This document shows, one piece after another, positions 1 through 10,050 of a DNA stretch of 64,000 nt. The stretch covers positions 1-64,000 of the forward strand of contig JAPYMA010000743.1 of assembly GCA_035041965.1 (NCBI GenBank), written 5' to 3'. The notes below the pieces were generated by a model. The model saw nothing but the letters and a program-made list of their open reading frames with translations, was not told where the DNA came from and searched no databases. This DNA comes from Anisakis pegreffii. Its lineage: Eukaryota; Nematoda; Chromadorea; Rhabditida; Anisakidae. Each line of letters begins with the position of its first letter. Within the stretch, counting starts at the first letter, position 1. The translations under genes were made by a program, and so were the position numbers.

Positions 1-517
1 CAGATCATGTCACTTTAACTGTCTTACTCATTCAGTAATCATTTACTTTTGTCATCTGTATTTTGTGCGGTGGAGTGGTGGAGCGTGATACATGTTTGTG
101 TGTATTATTCATTGTTATTCATGATTTTAGTTTGTTCACGTATTTTCTGTTGCAATTCAGAATTGCGCCATAAATATTTTGAGTGCAGATAACCTTCCAA
201 TTTTTCATGTTTTTTGTATCATATTTCTTATTAGGTTGATGATTACGTAGATTAAGGAAAACATAATAAGGCGACAGCTATTGTTAGCAATGATCATCTG
301 AACGCAAACCTTGGATTCAGTTTAGTTGCTGAAGTGCGAAAATGTTCGGTACCGTATTATTGGTGATACTTTATTAATATTTTATTACCATTGGAATTCA
401 CCCGCTATATTTGGTATTGAATATTGATAACCTGTGAGGATAATCGTATTGAATCGCTCGGATTGTGTGAAATGAACTTGAGGAAAACTATGAATTAATT
501 ATTTAATGCTGTTTCAG

Positions 518-1114
518 ACCAGACGTGATCGAACGGCCAAACCGTGACAGTTTCAAAGATACTGTCACTGGTCGTCACCTCGAATCAACGGTGAGGAATT
601 GAATCATTTCTGTGTGGTTTGATTTGTTTGTTGGTGATATGAAATGACTTTATTGTCAATCAGTCCTGTTAATTTCTCTTGATCTGGCAGGAATCTATCG
701 TATATTCAGTAAGTATGGGTATTGTGTGAATATTCTCTGTTAGATGGGTTGGTGTATAAAACAATTGTATGATAAGAGACATAATATTGATAGAGGTGTT
801 GATATTTTGGGTAATGTAGCAATGCGATATTTGCCTGAAAATGATACTTGTCAGCATTGAACCGTCATCCAATTCTAGGTAAAGTCTCGCATTGATGGTT
901 CCAATCGGATGACGAGAGACGGCAACAGATGGTGATGAGTCGATGGCAGTCGATAGGCGTGGTGTTATCAATTCGTCCATATCAATATTCAACAATCTCA
1001 CCTGGCTGTATCGTATCAAAACATCAGCAGTCAACAATGCAACAAATATTCGATTCAACTATAATATTCAGCAACATTCAACAAATATGACACCGTGGCG
1101 CAAAGAAGCGCCAG
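518..1114 (+). CDS. possible internal exons of an unidentified gene (518-590 and 1072-1114)
   Basis: Two short open segments on the plus strand are bounded by good splice signals. One runs 518-590, between GCTGTTTCAG and GTGAGG, and can encode 24 residues beginning PDVIERPNRD. The other runs 1072-1114, between AATATTCAG and GTTAGT, and can encode QHSTNMTPWRKEAP. The first ends in phase 0 and the second is open in phase 0, so they could join. I recognise no domain, and no start or terminal exon is visible. They may be exons of a gene lying mostly to the left, 5' non-coding exons, or chance. Confidence 0.2.
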
Positions 1115-1633
1115 GTTAGTAGTTTCAGAATTGTACTTAGGGACAGAGAATAAATTCAGTCGTGGTCAGTGACCACTTTACATACTTTTATTCTTAATTC
1201 ATTTATGAATATTGTGAACTATATTTGTATGTGTTGTTAATTACCTGTAAATCATGCTTTGTTTGTAATTGACTAATTAAGAATAGATGACAATACAGTG
1301 GCAAATATTATAGTGCATTGTTCAATGTTATCATTGTCGATCGTGAACTTGTGAAGGTGTTTATGATGCCTCGTTTGTTTTATTTGGGAGAATTTTTTAG
1401 TGCTTTTTAATATAGTTGTTAATGTTATTTGCGGCATGTTATGATGATTGTTTTGTGCTATTGTTATTGTTATTGTCACTGTATTATCACATGTTGAGAA
1501 GTTTAGCTCATGTGAGATAGTTTCATATCAAAGGAAGAATGTTATAAATTCTGATTTAGGTTATTGCCTATTGGATTTTGTGTTCTATTTATTCTTTAAT
1601 GTTGTGAATTAATTGATTTGTATGTTACATATA

Positions 1634-1695
1634 ATACATATACTCATGTATATTGCCTCATGTATATTGTCACATATACTCATGTATCTTGCCAC
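1634..1695. repeat. minisatellite, CATATACTCATGTATATTG-like units
   Basis: About three imperfect head-to-tail copies of a 16-22 base unit containing CTCATGTATATTG or CTCATGTATCTTG. It is a short tandem repeat in non-coding DNA. Confidence 0.6.
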
Positions 1696-2393
1696 AAATT
1701 ATCATGAATGTTTTATTTATTTACTTATTTATTTATTCATTTTGAACATTCATCGTTGTTGTTAATATTGTAAACTTTTTTTTTGTAATGGATGTGGGTA
1801 GGGCGAAGGAGGGATGCGGCACGTAACGACCCGCTTAACTCCGGAGCCAGAGGTAGGGACTTGGACTGGCTATAAATATGCCCCATCCCACCTGATTTTT
1901 TTGTGCATCCCATCATTCCATCCTCCCCCCTCCCCAGTGTGGACTCTATTACGTGAATGCGTGTTGGACTGTAGCATAGGTACGAGACTAGCACATTTGC
2001 TGATATGTATTGAGGTAGCTATCGCGGCTTTCACAGGATTTAAATTAGTCATAACTTTGACTTGACTTAGCTTGACTGTGACTGTATTATAAGCTCACTG
2101 AGCCAAAACTTTGAAACGACTTGACTGAAATTTATCACTTGTTGACTTGAGTTGGTGTATAGCTTAGCAGGTTTTGACTTTGCTCAATCAAACGTTAGTT
2201 CGACGTTACAGTGAGCCATATTAACATACGATTTAGAGGAATACTTAGCTATCTATGGACAACCTGACGCAGTAACTCAGTACTGTCATGCCTGAGATAA
2301 AGGATCTCGGAACTGATCGCTCTTTAGAGGTAGAGGTATCACATCAGAGAATATATAATTTGTTGCGGGAGGAGCTGTGACTGGGGTTGCTAA

Positions 2394-3650
2394 TAGCTGC
2401 ACTGGCATACGAAAAAAGAAAACTATCCCTGTAAAAATGAGTTTCACAAACGTAGGGTATGAATCGCCTTATGAAGTTAGCGGTAGGTCTGGAAAGTTCG
2501 CCTGGACCACTCACCCTGTAGGGTCGAGTTGCTGACTGGTGACTCGAAAAACGTCTTCCTCGTAATAATATTTAATGACAGCTGGAATGAGGCTGATGTG
2601 GTATCATTTGTCTAGTCAATGGTCATATTAAAAATGCACATTTCGATTGCGTGGGTGTTCCCAACCCGTCGAGCTGCCAACAAGCGGGGCTAGGTTTAGG
2701 TAAATGCAACAGGCGTTCCCCGCCTACCGGCAGTCTAGGCGAATCGGGGAGAAATAACTAAAATATGCTAGCGACATGTTCCCGAGTATCGCTGGCATTC
2801 ATTTCTCGGAAAATATTACGGGCGTTCCCGGCCCGGGAAAGGCGCCAATTTGACCGGGGATAGGGAGTGCGCGTAAGTTGGCCTGAGTAGTGCCTTTGGG
2901 TATTTGCTTAGGTAACGAGGGTTCCCGGACTCACCGTGCGCACTTTCCCTTAACAGGGGGGAATTGTTCGGGTTGGCCATTGACTACACTTATGAAATCA
3001 CACCGCTTAGTTTCAATGTCGTTAAATGTGTTATGAAGAGAAATCTCTCAGGTGTTTGTGGTTACTCGCCGAAGCTTATCTATTAGCTAGTGTCATGACG
3101 GCATTCATACACATCTATGATGATATCCTTATGTCCCTTGCCGGTGCAGTTATTACCTGTCATAAATGCTAATGAGGTACTTGATGACTTTAAGAAGTCC
3201 ATCCGAAGGGGGAGAAAAGCATTATGGCTTCTTCAGTTTTGTTTTGGATAGCTACACTGGCATATGAGAAGAAAAAAATCCCTATAAAAATGAGTTTCGC
3301 GAACGTAGGGTATGAATCGCCTTATGAAGTTAGCGGTAGGTCTGGAAAGTTCGCCTGGACCACTCACCCTGTAGAGACGAGTTGCTGACTGGTGACTCGA
3401 AACATATCTTCCTCGTAGTGCTGTTTAATAACAGCTGGAATAAAGTTCCAATGTTATTAAATGCGTTATGAGGAGAAATCTCTCAGGTGTTTGTGGTTAC
3501 TCGCCGAAGCTTATCTATTAGCTAGTGTCATGATGGCATTCATACACTTCTATGATCACATCCTTATTTCCCTTGCCAGTGCAGCTATTGAACGTCCTTA
3601 GTGCTAATAAGGTACTTGATAAGTTTGAGAAATCCATTCCTATGGGATAA
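2394..3650. repeat. tandem duplication of a two-part dispersed repeat (A-B-A'-B')
   Basis: Block A (about 2394-2590) recurs as A' (about 3249-3440), and block B (about 3011-3214) recurs as B' (about 3445-3647). Identity by eye is about 85-90 percent, with long identical runs such as the stretch containing GGTATGAATCGCCTTATGAA in A/A' and the one containing CTCGCCGAAGCTTATCTATT in B/B'. In the second copy A' and B' abut. In the first, A and B are separated by about 420 bases (2591-3010) of different, GC-richer sequence. The unit is therefore A+B of roughly 400 bp. I see no coding capacity, terminal inverted repeat or poly(A) tail. Confidence 0.85.
2640..2960. repeat. GC-rich insert with GGCGTTCCC motifs
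   Basis: This is the part that separates block A from block B in the first repeat copy. It is markedly GC-richer than its surroundings and repeats short motifs such as GGCGTTCCCCGCC, GGGCGTTCCCGGCC and GGGTTCCCGG. It may be a nested insertion, or the ancestral middle of the unit that the second copy lost. Confidence 0.45.
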
Positions 3651-5139
3651 GTAGCATTGTGGGTTCTTTGGTTTGTTAAAAGGAAGATATTCAGTTACCA
3701 CCAAATTTAAAAGTCATCGTCCCTGCTTTTAATAATTGACCATTTCCGAGAGCTTGTGTTCCAGGTTGAAGTTTAATTGAGTAGCTTCGATTTAGCTTAT
3801 GCATGAAAACTGCATTTCTATCTCAGCTGCCAATACAGATTCCTTTTAGACTTTGAATAAGTCGAGTTGTGGACATTGAGAGCGAGACTCTTTTGAGATA
3901 TCCATTTCTGTTCGTCTAATGCAAGCTAATTAAGATTGAGAGCGCTGAGATAAAAAGCAAGAAAAAGCCGTTCAATATGTAAATTAGCTGAATGCCTTGA
4001 ATGGCTATAGGTGACACTAAAAGTTAACCTTTATGGGGAACAAATACGGACTGTGCAATTGTGGATTGGTAGATTCGTCGGGTTTCGTACGATGCTACTA
4101 GGAAACTAGTTTTACGGCCAATTTCTAGAATTTGTTCATTTTCGTTTCGAAGTGCTCGAGTAATCTAATCAGTGAAATGTTGTGTAGAGGAGGAAGTTTA
4201 ATTGGCTGTTGTTTGATGTTTTGTTCCGTGATTGTTCGTGTTGTTTTGTTGTTGTTAGTTTTATTCATCATGCTTTGTTATTTTTGTTGTTTTGATTTGT
4301 TGTTAATTTGTGGTCGTTCTTTGATGTTATTGTTTTGTTTAAGTTTATTGTGCGTGCTTCCATTAGCGTATACTCACTCTGTTGAATATTGTGTTTTTGA
4401 TGCTGTTGCGCTGCGGATAGTAGAGAGAAGCACTGTTCGGTATAATTCGGCTGCGTTTCGGAGATGAGACAGAATCGTAATGTTCTTTCAGGACCCAAAG
4501 GAACCATCGGGACAGATTGAGCATCATTGGGTGAGGTCAAGTTCAACGTTAGGGGGCTTAGACTTACGCTTAGGCGGAGATTGGACCGAATTTCAAAATA
4601 TGAAAGTGCCGCAGCGCGACAACTGAATAAATGTTTTTTTACGTGTTGCCGCAAAATATATCCACATTAGGACGGAAGAGTCGGCGAAGAGTCGACACTA
4701 TCCGTCTATTTCAGTGCTTTAACAGTTGTAGTGGCAAGTAACGGTGAGATTTGAGGATAACGGTAAGGATTGAGGATTTGAGGCGGTTGAGTTCAGAGGA
4801 ATTTAGCTGCGATACGGTATTCGCTATTGCCACGTTACAGTATCGGGAGCAAACCAGTCTTTGCAATGTGATGTTTAAATGCCAGTGGATCCACTACGTA
4901 AATCCTTGGACATTGATACAGCTGCATGAGTATTCAGAAGTACAGACAGGTGACGTGGTGTCTTGACTATCGGCATACTATCAGGATATCAATTGAGTAA
5001 AGGGTTATATGGTTATATGTGGACGGATCATCGAATTGGTTGTGTTAGGAGAAACGGATTAGCATGATCCGGAAAACTGAAAATATGGGGTATGGAGTTG
5101 TAGTGTATGTACTTCACTATTCTATTTATTCACGTAGAC

Positions 5140-5578
5140 CGGTGGTTCTCGCGCTCGGGTGCTCCATTGCTCATTTTGATGATGTAGCATACCGCCGTTA
5201 CCCTGCTCCCCTTCCCTCCTGATATAAAAATTTACAATTTCTACGGACAACGTAGGGAACAAAAGGAAAACCGGCCCGGAAATTCCTCAGCGGCATGAAA
5301 TAAATTGATTTTCTGGAACAAAACGAATATTTACGAAATATTTGTGACTAAAAAGACTTGTTTAGGCCCAGATGAGATAATGGTGCTCAGAAAATAGGAC
5401 AGAGAGGAGTGCTGCCATGAACTAATCGAATTTACATACCCCAAGAAATCACCACAGTTGCGTTCTGCTATCACATAACAACTGCACGAAATACTAATTT
5501 CTTGGCTCTCTTCGTTATTCCTCACAAGACCCCCAAATTAACCAAAATGGGTGATTTCACTCCCTCTGAGAACCACTG
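5140..5578. mobile_element. hAT-like MITE, 439 bp
   Basis: It begins CGGTGGTTCTC and ends GAGAACCACTG, an 11-base terminal inverted repeat with one mismatch that resembles hAT-superfamily ends (CAGNGGTTCTC). The 3' part has a CCCCAAATTAACC motif shared with the better-preserved element at 21610-22272. No convincing 8-bp target duplication remains, and there is no transposase frame, so it is a non-autonomous, decayed copy. Confidence 0.6.
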
Positions 5579-6404
5579 CTCTAAGTGATCGCGTACTTCA
5601 TGCATTCAGTTCTAAGTTTTTCGCTTTGCTCGATTAAAGTTCCATCAACCTGAAAATTGGTATTTTCTGTATGCGACTTTCGTCTTTGCCTAAGGTTTTC
5701 TACTTTTAAACCACTGAAGTTTGTTTGATAATGAGCATTTTTCTTAGCAGAGAACCTCATAAGATAAGGAGTTTTTTTTGCGAGTAATGGTTGTACTTAC
5801 TGCATTCATTCTGCAGTTCACTGTCCTCAAAAAGTGTACTCTTTGGACGCAATACTGGTATAAATTTTGTTGATTCACATACGCAACTGACATACCGTTA
5901 ATGTACATGAGTGCGCTTGTTCTTCGTTTACTGCACCCCTGCTATCAAGCATGCTCAGTCAGCCCGTTTACGCTGCAAGCATGAATAATTTCCTGCTCTT
6001 TGATTGTATTTAAGTTAGGGTGCAGACGTGCAGTATTTAGATTGATGTGGCGAAAGATTCATCTTAATCATAATTTCACGACAGTTTGCTCAACGATAAT
6101 GTGCCACTCCGACAAGTTGCGCGTGCCTCATCATTGAGTGGCATGCGTGTACTTCATCATTTTTGTCGCAGTTAGACCTTGTCGTAGATGCAAAATCGGT
6201 CACCCAATTTTTATAAGGGCTAATTTTGCAAGTTGCAGGCGTCGTGTGTGTTCAACGTTCTATGAAAGACTGTTAACGTCTTAGGTGTGAGTTTGTAGTG
6301 ATCGTGCACAACTTTCTGTGATTTCGACTGGTTGCGTAATTCAAGTGTTATTGCGCGTTTTCGTGAAAGAAGAAAAATTCTGGAGGTTGACTGTTTTTTT
6401 TCGT

Positions 6405-6414
6405 TTTCTTTCAG
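6405..6414 (+). promoter_or_regulatory. splice acceptor abutting the TSG101 start codon (candidate trans-splice site)
   Basis: The sequence TTTTCTTTCAG ends at 6414, directly before the ATG at 6415. In nematodes such a site usually receives a spliced leader, leaving almost no other 5' UTR. A cis-spliced non-coding exon further upstream is the alternative. Confidence 0.55.
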
Positions 6415-8567
6415 ATGAGTAATGCATCTCAAGTTGTTGCTGTTTTAAAAAGAACAAGGGCCAAATATGTGGAATCAGCAAAATCTGATATTGTAACAGC
6501 ACTCAACATTTTCCCTGATCTTTCGCCGGACGCCGAAACCTTCACATTTCCTGATGGAACCCGAAATTTAACGTTCCGATTAAAAGGAACGATACCAGTT
6601 CTGTATAAGGTACGAAAATGTTTTCGATGCTATCTTTTTTTTTCATGCTGAAGCAGGTTTCCATAATTCAGTTTCATGGATTGAGGCAATATTGTAGTTT
6701 TGATGAAACAAAGCACAGTCGCTGTTACTTTCTAGGGTAATACGTACAACATCCCGGTTGCGTTATATTTATGGGATACTCATCCATATTATGCACCGAT
6801 CTGCTATGTATGTCCAACATCGAATATGATGGTGAAAGAATCACAAACTGTCGATAAACAAGGCCGAATTTATTTACCATATTTGACGGACTGGCGTTTT
6901 CCTGGATATGACCTCAGTGGATTGCTTCAGGTTGTCTCTCATCTCTTGTATTTCTTAGTGAGCTGTTATGCATCAGTCGATATGTAACCACTAATTCGTA
7001 TAATATAACATCAAAAAAAGAATGTGTTGTCAGGTCATGTCACTATGTTTCCGTGAAACATGCCCAGTGTTCGCGAAGCCAGCTGGAAGCAATGCCTCAC
7101 GTGTATCAGCAACCACAAACGTAGGTGGTGGTTCATCGAGTAGTCAGCAGTCCTCTCCGTACACACCATATCCGACATCGCAGTCTGTTGGAATGCCGCC
7201 CTATCCACTGAGTACACCTCAGTCGGGTGCTGGACAGTATTCTGCAGGCGCATACCAACCACCCTATCCAAATGCGTATCCCTCATTTCCTAATCCAATG
7301 CCCGCTCAACAACCCGCAAGTATTGCCGGTGGAGGAGGAGGATCATTATCGAATGTTACAAGTGCTAGCCAAGCATCAGTTGGTACCATACAACCGGAAC
7401 ATTTAAAGGCGTCATTGTTGAGTGCAATTGAGGATATAGTCAAGCAGAGGCTTCGTGAAAAATTAGGTGTTGTTTTTGAATATTTGTGCTTCTTTTATCA
7501 CTATTTGTATATCTAATAGAAACATTTCATCATAACTAGAGCATTTATTCTATTCCTTTCGAAATTCACTGAAATCAGAAATATATGAGATTCAACCGTT
7601 TGAGCGGATGGTTTTTGTTTAAAATAGCTTCTTGGTTGTACATTATAATAGCAATATGAATGATGCAGTATGCCATTTCAGGTACAGTCCACGCTGAGTT
7701 AGCGTCCATTAGGCAAACCCATTCGGATTTACGCAGCGGTCAACAAAAGTTGAAGAGTATTGCTGATGAACTGAGCAGAGAACAAAAACAAATCGATGAA
7801 TCATTGCTCATTTATCGCGTACGTACATTTGTATAGTTGTTTTGCAGTATTTAGAAAAAAAAAAGATATTTCTCAGTCGTACAGTTGACAACAGCTTTGA
7901 CGACTTATTTTGTTTGAAGGAGAAAAAAGAAGAATTGCAATCAATAATTACGTCGCATCCAGAAGATGTAAGTGTCGATATTGACTCGTTGATCGATGCG
8001 TGTACGCCATTGCATAAGCAGGTGAATGTTACAGTTAATTGCTTGAGTAATCGTTTCGTAATCAATTTATGAGTTGAGCTCTATGTCCATTTATTGATCG
8101 ACACTGAATGAATAGTTACGAAATATCCATATTGTGAAGTAAGTGGGTGTAACCTATCGAAGTGAATGAGTATAACTTTTCGACCAGTTGTCTCAAATCA
8201 TAAATTCACAACTGAGTAAGAAGCTGCCATTAAACTGAGTTCAAAAAGAACTAATCGATTAGTAGTCGATCACTTACCCAATTCCAGACAAAACTTTCCT
8301 TCAAAATCGAGTATCGAATTCGTAATCCGGCACTTACAAGTGATGTGTTCGGTTTCTATTTTAATGTATTTCTGTGTTTAGCTCCTGCGTTGCTATGTGC
8401 ACGATTGTGCGATTGATGATACGATTTACTTCTTGGGTCAAGCGCTTAAACAAGGAACAATGACTTTGCCAAACTATTTGAAAGAGGTTCGTCAACTGTC
8501 CAGTAAGCAGTTCATCTATAGAGCAACGCTTCAAAAGTGTCGTCTCAAAGCGAAACTTCCCACTTAA
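6415..8567 (+). CDS. tsg-101: TSG101-like ESCRT-I subunit (tumour susceptibility gene 101)
   Basis: This is an ESCRT-I component that binds ubiquitinated cargo on endosomes for multivesicular-body sorting and membrane abscission. Six exons join in phase: 6415-6609, 6736-6930, 7034-7466, 7682-7818, 7920-8021 and 8382-8567, giving about 415 residues (human TSG101 has 390). Residues 1-150 form the UEV domain: LFRLKG-like FRLKGTIPVLYKG, then WDTHPYYAPICYV and the GRIYLPYLTDW segment, where a Tyr stands at the catalytic-Cys position of active E2 enzymes. A Pro/Ser/Gly/Tyr-rich linker follows, then a coiled coil (about 285-345) and the C-terminal steadiness box with IDDTIYFLGQALKQG and LSSKQFIYRATLQK. 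The PTAP-like motif that human TSG101 has before the steadiness box is replaced by ACTPLHKQ. The start is the ATG next to the TTTCAG acceptor. The identification is secure; exact exon edges are by eye. Confidence 0.93.
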
Positions 8568-8748
8568 TTTATTCATATTGTAGTTGAATCAAATTGATGT
8601 TTAACGGAAGATAATTTGATTCATTAATCGGTTCTTGATTGGAGTATTTGATAAAAATGAGGAGGGTTTTCATCTTTATCACAATTGCTGTGTATATTCA
8701 TCATTATTGATCTGTTTACAGTGTTTCAAAATGCTAATTTATATATTA

Positions 8749-8754
8749 AATAAA
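8749..8754 (+). terminator. AATAAA polyadenylation signal of the TSG101 gene
   Basis: This is a canonical AATAAA about 180 bases after the TSG101 stop codon, in AT-rich DNA, and the first good signal on that strand. Confidence 0.6.
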
Positions 8755-10050
8755 CAGTTTTTTGTTATTTATATGTCCTGATACTGTTTTATCGAATATA
8801 TTAATGAATGAATGTATGCAAGAAGACACCGCTTGTTTATGATGGATTTTATCAATTAATGTGAAAACATTTGTATCATATAAGATTGTGTTTGTTCACT
8901 GAGCGTTGTTTATTCATTTACCCGATTTTAATATGTTTATCCACTCATCATCGTTTCATTTGCTTATAACCTATCGATTAGTTGCTACAAATCATGTGTT
9001 CTCAACTGAGCAACAAACTACGCTTCGTCTGATTGCTGGAATAATTTCATTGCTATTGTTGGTGGTTCGCTTATGAGAATCTTTTGAAATGTTGTTCGTG
9101 AGTCAGTTCTGTTTTTGCATATGTGCATGTGCGTAACAAATCTAGTAAAATCTGTTTCTTCATAGCAGTTTAGTTAACATTCAGTTGTTTCTTGGCCATA
9201 GCCCAATAGTATGATAAGGTTGATGACAAAAAATAAAACTAAAGATCTCATGTGATAACGAAACTGATCAGAGCGTATTGGAACATTGAAGGGATCGAAA
9301 AGATGGGTTGTTAACCGGGTATATTATCGATTGAGAAGGGATCTCATATTCTGAAGAATAAGCACTGGACGGTCGATAAGGCTAATCTAATGGCATATTT
9401 TTAAAGTGTGAGCAACACTGCCAACAAGATACGCACTCTTATGATTTTACATTTTCCATTTGAAATTCGAGTGATAACGATGAGGACGAATGTAGTATAA
9501 TTGTGATTATAATGGTGACAATGAAATGATAAAGAACAATAAAATTAAATTATACAAGGCGTGTCTTAAGCAGCAGCAAAAATGTCTTGGATGCTTGTCC
9601 AAGATCTGATTCGTTGTTTTAGAATGAAGTATTTGCAAAATTGAATTGAGCTGAAAATCCGATTATCATCTGTTCAGCTTATTTTTACTTATATATGAAC
9701 AACTTGAATAAGACATCATCGTCATTAAGAATATCACAGAGTTTATTGCGTCTCACTGAAATGTTGAGTTCAGTTCTGAAAGCAAATACTGCTTAGTTAG
9801 GTGGTTACATTGAACTAGCTGCATTATTGTCAAGTTGTGCAAAGGCCGGCCATTCGTACACCTCATGTGTACGCTCTGAATTGGTGTTGTATTCTGGAAG
9901 TTTGTGAATACATTACCACAATTAGTCATTGGATCTTCAAATTTGAAGCACTCATTATAGAAGTATTTCACACGATTCAAATTCGATTCATTCACTGATT
10001 TTTTAAATTCCTAAAGCGATCCTCTCAATTCACTGAACTAATTTCCAATA
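8755..10050. other. intergenic region between TSG101 and the neuropeptide gene
   Basis: This 1.3 kb of AT-rich DNA has no supported exon, RNA gene or clear repeat. It presumably contains the neuropeptide promoter and any 5' non-coding exon. I see no recognisable regulatory motif. Confidence 0.5.

Larger units (their letters stand above)
1..6414. other. 5' intergenic region, repeat-rich
   Basis: No gene can be supported across this 6.4 kb stretch. The open frames are short and lack splice-site support, apart from two small candidate exons near 518-590 and 1072-1114. The interval holds a short minisatellite, a tandem-duplicated dispersed repeat (2394-3650) with a relatively GC-rich insert, and a hAT-like MITE (5140-5578). 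A block at about 1790-1960 is also more GC-rich than its surroundings and looks like repeat sequence. The last few hundred bases before 6415 probably contain the TSG101 promoter, but I see no recognisable element. Confidence 0.6.

Noticed and set aside
669..1058. Minus-strand open frame of 129 codons with a protein-like middle part
   Set aside because: No recognisable domain, a low-complexity C-terminal half, and no neighbouring minus-strand exon in phase. It overlaps the plus-strand candidate exons. Not enough support.
1814..2065. Plus-strand open frame of 83 codons
   Set aside because: It lies in a GC-richer block that looks like dispersed repeat. The frame is open on both strands and has no splice context.
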